Positions 42,001 to 49,594 of a stretch of DNA of 64,000 nucleotides are shown here, one piece after another. The position numbers and the translations under genes are program-made. The notes beneath the pieces are model-generated. The model was not told the origin of the DNA. It saw only the letters and a list, made by a program, of their open reading frames with translations, and ran no database searches. The DNA is from Pisolithus tinctorius. Taxonomy: Eukaryota > Basidiomycota > Agaricomycetes > Boletales > Pisolithaceae. The first letter of the stretch is position 1. The number at the start of each line of letters is the position of its first letter. The DNA is taken from assembly GCA_024663395.1 (NCBI GenBank), contig JANFAH010000018.1:62001-126000 (forward strand), written 5' to 3'.

Positions 42001-43975
42001 TGGAGGGGAGGAAAGAATCAAGTCGATGCGAAGGTTTGGGCCACACACTAACAATTATATACTTAGCAGCCATGAGGCGCTTATGTCATCGGTCCAGATG
42101 CCTATATGCAGCATTCAATGGCCCTCTCACATTCCTCGGCTCTAGGCTTCCTTCGCTTCTATGCGGAACTCACCAGTGTTCTCGAACTCTCAGCACCACA
42201 CTGTTGCCACCACCACGTGGCAAGCTATTTGTGTCCTCCGTGCCACATGGCTGACTGGGGACGGTCAGCATCTAAGTCCCCCACAGGTGTGAGGAATCCG
42301 CATTCCCTGGACGTGTAAGCCCCTATCATTAACCATTCCGTGACTACTGTTACATCTGCTCCCCTCTCACATTCACCATTGTTCACATGCTACCTTCCCA
42401 CACCCTCGCTCCATTTCACGTGGTGCTATACCTGCAGCCGCTGTGCTCTGGTTGTTGTTTTTCCTCAGACTCTTTCTCTTATCACGGTCTCTATTCCTTT
42501 AGTGCTTGTAGTATACCCTCGGCCTCTGTTTTGGCCTGTCTTCTGTGTACACACTGTCACACAGCTTTCCTTTACCGTTCCCTGTCTTACTTAGGTTCCA
42601 GGTTTGCCCAGACTATAAAGCCCTGTACTTAGGTACAGAATGATACCTTTTGGCACTCGGAAGGTCACCATGAGTTTCCTTTGCACTTTGTCTACACCAC
42701 ACATGAACTACATATACTGCTCACACTGCTTGCATCGCCAGTACTACTCTGTGGACCATGCTGCACACGTCACGAATCACTACTGCTACAAGTGTTGGGT
42801 CCCACCTTCTAGTCCCGACAGTCCAGAATCCCTTGGGACGAACAATTCATTCCCTTCATTTTTTATTGTTGTTATCTAAGCCATCTAGCTCGTATTATAC
42901 AGCTACTTGGACTTATTCCTACATTGGCTCAAAGATCATGTTCTCACCCAACTCCTGGGCCAGGCTTATGATGGTGATGAACAGTCATTCACATCTGCTG
43001 AGTGCAGCAATGTGATAATTTTCAAGGACCACATCTACTGCCACAAGGTTCTGCAGGTTAACTATACAACATATGACATGTGGCGTGCCCAAGATTCTCT
43101 CAATCCACAAAACTGTGCAGATATCATGGTCTTGGCCCATGAGGATGATGAAAGCCACAAGCACCCTTACTGGTATGCACGGATACTTGGTGTACTTCAC
43201 ACATTTGTTGTTCACAAGGGTTCTGGGTCCATGGAGCCCCAGAAGGTGGATTTCTTGTGGGTATGATGGTTTGGGCATGACATGTCACACAAGTCTGGGT
43301 GCCATGTCATGCAACTCCATTGCATTGGTTTTATTCCTCATGAGGACCCTGGCACATTTGGATTCCTTGACCCTCATCATGTCATCTGTGCAATTCATTT
43401 GATTCCAGCATTTGTACATGGCTGGACAGATGAATACTTGCCACATTCACTTGCTTGACAGAAGAAAGAGAATGACGAAGACTGGGTTTACTTGTATGTG
43501 AACATGTGAGTTTCAAATGTCTCATTCATGTCTGATGTTGACCTGTCAAACATTAATCATCCATAGGTTTGTTGATCGAGACATGCTGATGTGCTTTCAT
43601 GGTGGCAGTATTGGCCACAAATCAACCTGCACAGCTACAAATGTTTTCAAGCAGGATTGTGATGATCTGGATAGGACCTGTGATTTCAGCACTACAGACA
43701 ATGAAGAACATGAAAATATAACTGGAATGTCAACTATTGTGTCACCAGATGATGAAATCCAAGCTGAAGATGATGAAGAATCACTCGAAATGGAAGAGTA
43801 TGGATATGATGGACTTGAACAAGTGGAGGACGAGAGCAGAAGTGTGGGAGGTATGGGCGATGATATTGATGGGCCTGATCTGGAGGAGGACGAGCCAGAG
43901 TTGGGCCTGGAGGATGGTGAGGATGAGGTGTTTCCCCAGGATGAACTTGTATGGGGTGACTATGGCGAGCTCTAA
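27053..43975 (+). CDS. Plavaka (CACTA-like) transposase, interrupted by Gypsy A
   Basis: Exon 1 (27053-27280) encodes an N-terminal zinc finger CVGCNRSF, then LCNHK; its TGA at 27122 stands where CGA (Arg) is expected. Exon 2 starts at 27343 (DVADVVPAKPLSPEYQ) and reads into another TGA at 28036 between NVQI and LLADG. Family landmarks follow: FWLDSIHLANFGTASLWPIY, QGRTTSFAAHHLAYIPK, PDTLQDFYYQVF, FADGILRRVFPHIFTYSADY, LGGCPCPRCLIKKDE, NAFSTRLSQFG-like, IRKFSNNISGMK, YKLHALGDYVNTIHQFG and GELEHRQVKRFY. At 30497 the Gypsy retrotransposon intervenes. Coding resumes at 42928: LKDHVLTQLLGQAYDGDE, VNYTTYDMWRAQDS, HPYWYARILG, FVDRDMLMCFHGG, then an acidic tail ending at 43975. It is probably the enzyme of the outer element of the block; no longer functional. 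Confidence 0.92.
28517..28544 (+). repeat. ATT microsatellite
   Basis: About nine TTA/ATT units in a presumed intron of the Plavaka transposase gene. Confidence 0.9.
30498..31152 (+). repeat. Family A 5' LTR
   Basis: 655 bp, TG..CA ends, TATA-like GACTATAAAG at 30821-30830 followed by CCCTGTACTTAGG (probable R start region). Many positions that are CpG in the solo copy (34830-35475) are TpG or CpA here, for example TCCCACACCCTCG against TCCCGCGCCCTCG. Confidence 0.95.
31610..32994 (+). CDS. Family A gag
   Basis: The first open block, 31610-32674, has a Pro/Thr-rich N-terminus and a retrotransposon capsid region (TQLPCYLKDINFLG, DDLREYQWKFTKISALL, MEWDSMFLNGFLRAI), then a zinc knuckle CSFCADPNHWTRIC (about 32494-32535). 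A TGA at 32675-32677 falls between MAD and DQASVHAATP, and another at 32992-32994 after HPANPP; both fit CGA to TGA. The frame then runs on without a shift into the protease block. Gag would form the virus-like particle. The true start may lie upstream of 31610, where frames change. Confidence 0.85.
33052..33882 (+). CDS. Family A aspartic protease region
   Basis: Contains the retropepsin motif NCILDSGSEIVAMP (about 33584-33625) and the downstream FDMLLGCPFI motif. Ends at TGA 33880-33882 before DPNDGHKY, again a likely CGA to TGA. It would cleave the Gag-Pol precursor. Confidence 0.9.
   Translation: MHAACQASNPSAPAPMPTAMKPYVPLTNPAPMPMRKDPVPVAIVPPQTLYPAACNQNQYHYSFPLEDEATPRHIVEHVLETSVAMPVKELFAVAPEFHKQFRDITIVKPVTTNKIEVVRSDDEEGVQVNELTGHDPQRTAREYGDHVIRSDDGSIVAHHTLPLRCIEAKVPGTDVTINCILDSGSEIVAMPRHIWEKIGLPLRCDHLMAMMSANMSKDTTVGILENLKLDFGAGPVMLQVQVIEHANFDMLLGCPFICLMSAVTNDYPNGRQQITL
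34000..37830 (+). CDS. Family A pol: reverse transcriptase, RNase H, integrase
   Basis: A leader (34000-34440) is out of frame with the RT by a small shift near 34410-34440, where WPEELKLVTWL resumes. RT blocks: HWFCVVKKDGKSLRLVHD, then (after the solo LTR) MMDLYSGYDQCALHVD, LPQGHANAVQVYQ and the catalytic TLPFIDDIPVKS (35674-35710). The thumb/connection includes GFLGVCGVLHIFIKDFA. TGA 36118-36120 separates CTAMQ from LKDEI (CGA to TGA). RNase H includes ESRYSQAKLELYSLF and HAGPDGLS. Integrase has the zinc-binding domain (HDNLRHKG with CHECQIRQ) and the DDE core (AHIDTMLMP, IVTDNGPTF, NSIVERRHYD). The end is near 37830, with a C-terminal tail in another frame to 38188. Confidence 0.93.
34830..35475 (+). 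repeat. Solo LTR of family A inside the RT domain
   Basis: 646 bp, TGTGAGG..CCTACA, flanked by GCGG at 34826-34829 and 35476-35479. Removing it rejoins RYA to VYVMMDL in frame. It is the CpG-richest of the three family A LTRs (for example GGCCGCTGTGCTCCGG against GGCTGCTGTGCTCCAG at the 5' LTR), so it is probably the youngest. Confidence 0.96.
37754..38188 (+). CDS. Family A pol C-terminal tail
   Basis: Open in a frame shifted from the integrase. FAPGTLVLVRNSHVEKELNQ and GSYLLAELDGSISKLCFTAF resemble the SH3-like C-terminal part of Gypsy integrases; an acidic end (DDEELDRLLEEAEDD) follows. The shift near 37800 is a break or an error. Confidence 0.8.
   Translation: MLGVCTSYRSVRMTLCTRFQSIQQFETTFQHCTKDHNFAPGTLVLVRNSHVEKELNQKTKLQYTSLMVVLHRTTGGSYLLAELDGSISKLCFTAFQLLPYHPWSQTHTTMTRITGLDDEELDRLLEEAEDDPTDDDVEAFAADS
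38326..38364 (+). repeat. Extra polypurine-like motif after pol
   Basis: CTGACTGGGGACAGTCAGCA, then AAGTCCCCTGCAGG, is nearly identical to the motif right before the 3' LTR (42251-42287). The two copies bracket the 4-kb region with the antisense gene. Confidence 0.75.
39071..41976 (-). CDS. Antisense cysteine-cluster gene carried by Gypsy A
   Basis: A spliced gene on the strand opposite to gag-pol. Exon 1, 41976-41773, is exactly 68 codons (MSANRAPHLSQLVHAATPDL) with one TGA near 41788. Its GTAAGT donor pairs with the acceptor before 39906 once the solo LTR is removed, leaving a 48-bp intron. Exon 2 (39906 to about 39637) has GEVYPIVERGQELGID and a long Glu/Ala-rich helix. Exon 3 (about 39568-39400) has the cluster from VPCTCC to RCEKS with spacing C-x2-C-x6-C-x7-C-x2-C-x6-C. 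The last exon (about 39317-39071) is KVEVVESHTHVKGNAPVHSR followed by a C-terminal coiled-coil-like segment. Function unknown; zinc and nucleic-acid binding are plausible. The layout matches the KDZ-element gene at 6914-9118. Splice sites after exon 2 are my best reading. Confidence 0.7.
39930..41744 (-). repeat. Solo LTR of Gypsy family B (1.8 kb)
   Basis: Reads on the minus strand from TGTCACACACCAAAGGTGTT (41744) to TTTGACTCACA (39930), flanked by the 4-bp target ACGG at 39926-39929 and 41745-41748. The same sequence, more decayed, is the 5' LTR of the family B copy at 55673-57530. Inserted in the first intron of the antisense gene. It contains an open frame of 220 codons (41555-40893). 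Confidence 0.93.
40893..41555 (-). CDS. Open frame inside the family B LTR
   Basis: 220 codons (MYGIPVFDVSPPI, HGYVYLPGVPTSFRPEASWY, FVSMTSRRTFFGRL, RSYVVVSVSPVQEAYGSFLP). The same frame is present in the second LTR at 55892-56555 with many identical residues (VSMTSRRTFFG, EAYGSFLPAPC) and the same end, PSEPHS/PTEPHS. No domain recognised. An open frame kept in both copies of an LTR is unusual; it may be a real small gene or chance conservation in young copies. Confidence 0.45.
   Translation of the reverse strand: MYGIPVFDVSPPILQTPKPFPHSLVVLSHAILPSKIGKDLRTPHVSTAPPPKDAHFANSSDMAASTSIISLVPFARDHGYVYLPGVPTSFRPEASWYIPPSSAPSQPIQLGQRVLFVSMTSRRTFFGRLRSVIRLERSYVVVSVSPVQEAYGSFLPAPCNVFIPVSSIILPKLRQLQYNLLFSTLPDRIHDEYDAHLASLLQDTAEDAPPSSSLPTEPHS
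42251..42287 (+). promoter_or_regulatory. Polypurine tract region of family A
   Basis: CTGACTGGGGACGGTCAGCA, then AAGTCCCCCACAGG, directly abuts the 3' LTR start TGTGAGG, the place where plus-strand priming occurs in LTR elements. Confidence 0.6.
42288..42923 (+). repeat. Family A 3' LTR
   Basis: 636 bp, TG..CA ends, TATA-like GACTATAAAG, target TTGG just after. It shares several CpG-to-TpG/CpA changes with the 5' LTR and lacks an internal stretch present in the others near 42700. Confidence 0.95.
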
Positions 43976-44456
43976 TCAGGCAGGCAGCCACTGGTAAGAC
44001 TTTCCTTCATCAAACATTAGTATGCAGGACTCATCATTACAGGTTTCGTAGTGAATGGGTATTTGCCTGCTGTCATCTGTCCTTGAGTACCTACCCCTGG
44101 TTTGCCTATGTTGGGGATTGGTTGCATGGTGGCAGTATCGTTAGCATGTCGCAAGTATTAGCTGAGGTTCAAGCTTTGGGTGCTCTGGATGTGGCATGTT
44201 CGTTTGGTAGTGACCCATCCCAATAAATTTCCAATGCCTCCTAATAGATTCAAGTGCAACCTTATGGAACTGCCAGTACACTGAAATCTCCAGAATTCCC
44301 TCAATATAATGGTATGCAACCCTAGTACTACCTAGTGCAATGTGTCCAAATGTACAGGTGCACTGCTGGTGATTACATAAGCTGAGTTGAGCAGAGTCCC
44401 AAGCACCCCAATGCTGGCATTTTGGAATACATGACAAGTGGGATACCTTTTATATT
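43976..44456. other. Right non-coding part of the outer element
   Basis: No gene supported. From about 44430 (GGAATACATGACAAGTGG) it matches the subterminal repeat at 48334, and the repeat is then cut by the Harbinger element at 44457. Confidence 0.5.
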
Positions 44457-44779
44457 AGTGGTGCTCAAGGTGGCTTTGGAAGTGCTCTGGAATCACGCCA
44501 CTGCTGCTATAAAATTTGACTCTGACATGCCAGCACTGCTTGACTAGCAATACATGTAGTTACTTATCCTGGAAGATACATGTCAAATAACATATCAAAC
44601 TTGCATTAATGCATTGTACATGATCGATAAACATCTACCCATCATCCAAGAGCTACCGGATGCCCCGGAAATCTGTCCACCAAGATCTGCTCAAACAGCT
44701 GGACAAGACTAGCCTTCATGTTGCAATAGCAAGGCTTGAAAATGCATGATGTGGAGTTGATGGTAGCAGCTTGGAATCT

Positions 44780-46194
44780 ATGTCAACATCGCTGAGCTCA
44801 GGCTCCAGCTCCCCCACAACTCTCTTCTTCATCACTCTGCCAGTCACTCCGATCCTGTCAGATTTCAAATCCAGCACCTCCAATGACACAGACTCTACAG
44901 CTGAGCGTGATGGGTGTTACGCTCGGCTGCTAAATGCGATCATGGCCCTCAGAGATGAAGTAGAGCATGCATGTATCCTTGAGAGACCTGAGATGCCAAT
45001 GATGCGGGCATCTCAGCTGTGCCTCCTTGAACATTTTGTGGATCATTGGCCCCACCTGTTTCGAAAGTGCCTTCGTGTAGACCCACCAATTTTTGATTGC
45101 ATTCTGGATCAGATTAGTGGACACACGATATTCCAAAGCAATTCCGAAAACCGTCAGCTGGCAGTTGCAGTCCAGTTGGCAATCTTCCTTTTCCGTGCAG
45201 AGCATTATGGAAATGCAGTGTCGCCTGAGGATGTAGCGCAGTGGGCCAGTGTTAGCGTTGGCTCAGTTGTCAATTGTATGAACCGTGTGATGGTAGCTAT
45301 ACTGGATGAGCACGATAGATTCATCAATATTCTGTCTGAAGACTTGCAGGAGATGGAGAGAGCGCGGGTTTTCACTGAGTCACACACCTGTTCAGCCTGG
45401 AGGAATGGCGTGTTCGCTGCTGATGGTTCAAGTATTCCCCTCTTTGAGAAACCACATATCTTCGGGGAAACGTTCTATGATAGAAAATCTAGGTACTCAT
45501 TGAACTGTCAGGTGTGTACTCAAACGCTGAGTGCAAACAGCAGAAGAAACTTACCGAGATAGCTTATTGTTTTGCTGCACAATCTTCTTGTCATGGACTA
45601 TGGACTTGGACATCCGGGAAGCATCCATGATGTGTGGGCCTTCCAGGGGACTCGCATCGCTTCAAATCCTATGCAGTTGATTCCACACAATCATTGGATG
45701 TGGGTGGACAGTGCATACCCATCAGAGATGTGGTGTGTTGTCCCCTTCAAAAAACCTAAAGGTGGGAGATTATCTCGAGATCAGAATGTGTATAACAAGT
45801 ACCTTTCAAAGGTACGCACCTAGTTTTGCTGCAGTATATTGGCTGACAGCTTTGGAAGATCCGCATATGAGTTGAACATGCATTTGCTGCCTTGAAAGGG
45901 CGCTTTCAAAGCCTCCGTGAAGTGTGTCTGAAAATCTGGATGGAGAAAGATATGAAAGTCACAATTTACTGGGTGCTTTGTTGCATCATCCTACACAACA
46001 TGATCATCCAGTTTGAGGAGGAAATGGACAATATGATTGAGTGTTCAACTGACTGGGTGGTCAACAAAGGAAGCAGCCTTGATGATGAGGATGGAATTGC
46101 TGTGGTGGAGGCTGTGGAGACTGTTGGTCAGCGATTTCGAACGAAGCTATTGGATCAGTTGTTTCAACATCTCGGATGGGAACGAACCCATTAA
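44780..46194 (+). CDS. PIF/Harbinger DDE transposase
   Basis: Exons 44780-45511, 45563-45811 and 45859-46194 join to 439 codons including the stop. A helix-turn-helix-like N-terminal half is followed by the DDE nuclease of the DDE_Tnp_4 type: GVFAADGSSIPLFEKP (first Asp), YGLGHPGSIHDVWAFQGTR (second Asp), WMWVDSAYP, and VEHAFAALKGRFQSLRE (Glu). The only break is TGA 45868-45870 just before VEHAF, where Arg is normal (RIRVEH), so again CGA to TGA. The N-terminal ATG at 44780 was preferred over an upstream TTG. It would cut at the terminal repeats together with the Myb-like partner. Confidence 0.92.
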
Positions 46195-46368
46195 TAGCAG
46201 TTGTGGGAGATGGTAGTATTAGCAAGATGAAAAAAATACATTCACCATATGTACATCTTGCAAGAGAATAGTGGAAACACAAATATGACATGAGTACATA
46301 GTGGGAACACGCCAGAGATGGATACAGCAGGGAAGTGTGAGTAAAAACTTGGCCATGACAAGATAAAC

Positions 46369-48035
46369 CTATGCAGTGGGAGGGGTTGCATCTGAACCGA
46401 CCTTCATGAGTTTCGCAAGCTCGATTTTGAGGTGAAGCGTCTCTGCATTGCTGTTGAAGGTGATCTCCTGGGCCTTCATCAGCTGGATGTCAAGTTTCTT
46501 TGCCTCCAACTCCAATTCCATCTTAGTTGCCATTTCTGCCTGCTCTTTCATCAATTCCTCCTTCCTACGAAGATATTCCATCTTGACCATATAGCATTTA
46601 GTCTTCCCAGAAGAAGAAGAAGCCACTAACGACTCAGCTTTGTGACTCAAGTCGATGACCTGGTCTTGAAGCTGAGACTTGCCATGTTTAGTTAGTGTTG
46701 AACTTGGCTTCGTTGAACTTGTCTTTGATGATGAGTCCCAGAGGGACTGGCTAGGTTTTCGGGAAGAGCTACCGGAGGATTCAGATGTTGTCGTAGAGGT
46801 GATACTTGCAGATGAAGGAGGAGGGCAAAGATATGGCGAAGACTGAGAGAAGGCGATTCAGCTATCTGATGAGGGCATACGACCCCTTTGCAGGAGGGAG
46901 AACCTAGAGGGGAAATGAGTGTCACTTGGCATTGAAGGCCATTGTAACTAGCAATAACTTATCAGTAAAATTTCATTAACATTGCTCTGAATGAACATGA
47001 ACATACCTCATCACCCTGCACAGACACAGAGTCCATGTTGACATCGGGGGACTCATCACCACCAGTCTGCTCATCCCCAAACCCCGGCATTGCCTCATCA
47101 AACCCAGCTCCACCATCTTCTTCACCTGCATTAGTGACTTCACCACCAGCTTGAGATGGCACATCCTCCTCGGCTTCCTCGAGTTCCCCTGCTGTCCCCT
47201 CTGCACCCATGCAATCACCTGCGATCTCAGCCCCAGAACCTGAAACATTCTTCATACCAAGTGTCTTGTTTTGGATAACTGCTAAGAAGCCCTCTGCATG
47301 GTTTTTGTTCAGCTCGGAGTTGAAGGGCTCAGGATTGAACGATGGGTTCCCCTGCCAAATGGAATGTAAGTTGTCATACCAAGGAAAACTGTTGAGAACG
47401 ACATCTGTATGTACACATAAGCCCCTGCATTCTTGTACATCAGTCATGTAACATACCGTGAAGGTTGGTGAATTTTGGATGGCCAGGTATGATGCCTTCC
47501 CCAGACTGTTTGAATTGTGCACAGCACTTTCGATAACTTGCTTTCAGCCTAGATGATCATTAGTGAATCCTGGGTTTATCAGATGATCGGAGACTGACAT
47601 ATTGAGACGGTTGCCCATGCTGACTTGAAACTTGGCAGCACTCGCTGTGTACATGTCCTTGTAGATGCTGTCATCCTCGAAAACAGCTTGGGTGATCATC
47701 GCTTGGACCTCCTTCTTGTTGTGGCCCACCAGTCTCTCAGTCAAAGTAGATGATAATGATGGGGGTAAGTCACCTGAGTTTTTGTCACTGAAAAGAATCC
47801 TGCAGTTAGCAGGATGGCTAAGGAGCCACTGGATGAGTATTTCAGTACAAGGAGTATCCCAATTGATGTTTTTCAGCTGGGTACTTTCCATCGAGGAGTC
47901 AGCCGCCAGCTGCTTGTTGGATGCTGGGCCCTTCCCTTTACTCCCACTCCCAGGTACTTGTGAGGATGATCCACCAGCAGTAGTCGCAGTTATGGAAGGC
48001 CTTCCTCGATGAGCTTGTCCACTCAATGAAGCCAT
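46369..48035 (-). CDS. Harbinger Myb/SANT-like companion protein
   Basis: Read leftward from MASLSGQAHRGRPS (48035). The first exon has the SANT-like region INWDTPCTEILIQWLLSHP and LFSDKNSGD. Later blocks are LKASYRKCCAQFKQSGEG with a GHPKFTNLH-type continuation (about 47550-47455), then FPWYDNLHSIWQGNPSFNPE (about 47390-47330), an acidic Gly/Glu-rich linker (47250-47010) and a C-terminal coiled coil rich in Met/Glu/Lys (46650-46369). In Harbinger systems this partner carries the transposase into the nucleus and to the ends. Introns are inferred near 47610-47550, 47460-47410 and 47005-46920. No CGA-to-TGA stop was noticed, unlike its partner. Confidence 0.82.
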
Positions 48036-48190
48036 GGGTTTTGATAAGAGTGTCTGCAGGTGAGCAGACTGTTGAGGGTGTCATTGATAGGGAGGCATAA
48101 TTTTCAAACTCTGTCACAGCATTGCTCTTGAATTTGCCACTTCCAGAGCACTTCCAGAGCGCTTCCAAAGCCACCTTGAGCGCCACTATT

Positions 48191-48482
48191 ATTCTCTGTA
48201 GCTATGCTATGCATGCATCTTAATGTAATGATAAACAACACTTCTGCCTTGAGCTACATGTCCACAACAAGAATGTATCAAGTTGGATGTGGCTACCACT
48301 ACTTACATAAGTATCCATACATAAACTGGTCGAGCAGTTCGGAATACACGACCACTGGAATATCCTCATCTTAATCAAACATAAAATGCCTCTGAATGTA
48401 ATGATAAACAATGCTTCCGCATCGAGCTACACGTCTGCAACAAGGATGTATCAAGTTGGATGTAGCTATCAGTACTTACATA
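48191..48482 (+). repeat. Right subterminal repeats of the outer element
   Basis: Units of about 174 bp: AATGTAATGATAAACAA, then GAGCTACA, AAGGATGTATCAAGTTGGAT and CTTACATAAG, seen at about 48222 and again at 48395. A third partial copy lies left of the Harbinger element (44430). Confidence 0.75.
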
Positions 48483-48512
48483 AGAATATGACACGCGGTT
48501 GGTTTTGTCGAT
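48483..48512 (-). repeat. Right terminal inverted repeat of the 43-kb block
   Basis: The complement reads ATCGACAAAACCAACCGCGT, pairing with the left end at 5249. It abuts GATC and then resumed host coding. Confidence 0.8.
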
Positions 48513-48516
48513 GATC

Positions 48517-49226
48517 TACCGCCGTTCGAGCTCGGCGTCACGAACAAACTACCCGAGTTCACTCATAAATTTCCTCTCGCCAAAATCCCTGCCTTCGAAG
48601 ATAATGAAGGATTCAAGCTAATCGAAGGCGCGACCATCGCTCGCTACGGTTAGTGGCAACCCTTTTGTCATGGTAGTGGTGATCGATACCGACCGCGTTG
48701 GTAAGTGAGCTCGCTGGTTCCTGAGGCAGGCCTCCTTGGTCGGACCGCGAAAGAAACCGCACAGATAGACCAGTGGATCCACTTTGCGGAGACTGAGCTC
48801 CAAATTCCGGGAACCAACTTATACATCGGTATGGTCTCAAAGTATCTTCCAGGTTTCGGCGAAGAGGTGCGCTTATCTTTCGTCATTTTTTACGGTACAC
48901 TGACACGTACATTCCCGTGACTTTCGAAATCCTAGGAGCGTAAATACTACCAGGGCTTCATCGGACGTTCGCTCAAGTTTTTAGAAGACTACCTGACTTC
49001 GCGCCCTTCTGGCTTACTCGTGGGTGACACGTTAACACTTGCAGATATCGTGGTCGCCACGGCCGTAATGCGTGCAGGCCAGACGGTGTGCGGAACTAAG
49101 GAGCGCAAGGACGTTTACCCCCATGTCTTTGCTCACTTTGCAAAAGTCGCCAACGACGAGAGGATCAAGCATTTTTTCAAAGATCTTAAATTCGTCGATG
49201 AACCCCTTGCGTTCAAGGTTGCGTGA
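48517..49226 (+). pseudogene. eEF1B-gamma-like copy 4, 3' part
   Basis: Rest of exon 2 (to 48648; KFPLAKIPAFEDNEGFKLIE), exon 3 (48706-48866; LVPEAGLLGRTAKETAQIDQ) and exon 4 (48936-49226; LTLADIVVATAVMRAGQTVC). Joined with 5086-5139 and 5209-5248 it gives 226 codons without any stop, the same exon sizes as copy 3. The gene was therefore intact when the block inserted and has hardly decayed since. Without its own promoter and start this half is unlikely to be made as a working protein. Confidence 0.93.
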
Positions 49227-49594
49227 TTTAAGAGCCATGCTATCACTGTTAGAAGATTTTTGTGCCCATTGTGTGTCTTCGCGGCTGCGCAGACCGACAT
49301 ACCGAATACGATTGCTTGTCGAGGCAAGCGTATACATAGGGAATAGAGAACTTCATAATCGATCGTGTGTTCGCCTGGAATACGCGGATGATATCACGGA
49401 GCGAGGTGAACACAGCACTAGCGTTGCGATGTTGTTGTGCGTGGGAAACAAAGTCAGCGAAACCCTGATGCAGGTTTTTCCCGATTCAGGTTTGGGTGTG
49501 GGGCAGCAGACAAGTAATTCGGGTGCGTTTTGTTCTTCTTCCTTCCTACTCCCACATCAAAATCAAGGCTTGTCCTGGGGATACTGAGAACATT
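49227..49594. other. Spacer between copy 4 and the kinase gene
   Basis: About 370 bp holding the 3' end region of the GST-domain gene and the kinase 5' flank. No further gene or clear TATA box seen. Confidence 0.5.

Larger units (their letters stand above)
30498..42923 (+). mobile_element. Ty3/Gypsy LTR retrotransposon, family A (12.4 kb)
   Basis: 5' LTR 30498-31152 and 3' LTR 42288-42923 both start TGTGAGGAATCC and end CCTACA. The 4-bp target TTGG stands at 30494-30497 and 42924-42927, and joining the flanks restores Plavaka coding (LPWLKDHVL). A TGG-type primer-binding site follows the 5' LTR and a purine-rich stretch precedes the 3' LTR. Internal order: gag, protease, reverse transcriptase, RNase H, integrase, then an unusual 4-kb 3' region with an antisense gene. 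It carries two solo LTRs, one of its own family in the RT domain and one of family B in the antisense gene; without them it is about 10 kb. Protease-RT-RNase H-integrase order is that of Ty3/Gypsy. Confidence 0.96.
44457..48187. mobile_element. PIF/Harbinger transposon (3.7 kb)
   Basis: Terminal inverted repeats start AGTGG(T/C)GCTCAAGG and continue TGGCTTTGGAAG(T/C)GCTCTGG. ATT stands on both sides (44454-44456 and 48188-48190), a 3-bp duplication as usual for this superfamily. It carries two convergent genes, the DDE transposase (+) and a Myb/SANT-like companion (-), the standard Harbinger pair. It sits in the right subterminal repeats of the outer element. Confidence 0.93.
5249..48512. mobile_element. 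43.3-kb nested transposon block with terminal inverted repeats
   Basis: The block sits in exon 2 of the fourth GST-domain gene. The left end reads ATCAACAAAACCATTCGCAT; the complement of the right end reads ATCGACAAAACCAACCGCGT. GATC flanks both ends (5245-5248 and 48513-48516); the matching stretch is TGATC if one more base is counted. Removing the block restores the host frame exactly. Inside are a DUF6698 gene and a Plavaka transposase gene, which probably form the outer element (about 8 kb once inserts are removed), a KDZ element with a TET/JBP gene, a 3.5-kb satellite-armed element, a Gypsy retrotransposon with two solo LTRs, and a PIF/Harbinger element. That the terminal repeats belong to the Plavaka element is inference from nesting order; no family terminus is known to me that would prove it. 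Confidence 0.85.

Noticed and set aside
30494..42928. A 5-bp target duplication for family A
   Set aside because: TTGGT against TTGGC at the full-length copy excludes the fifth base; GCGGT at the solo LTR is explained by the LTR starting with T. Four bases fit both.
5249..48512. Assigning the outermost terminal repeats to the KDZ transposon
   Set aside because: KDZ has its own inverted arms at about 5589 and 21157, and the Plavaka/DUF6698 genes lie outside them but inside the outer repeats.
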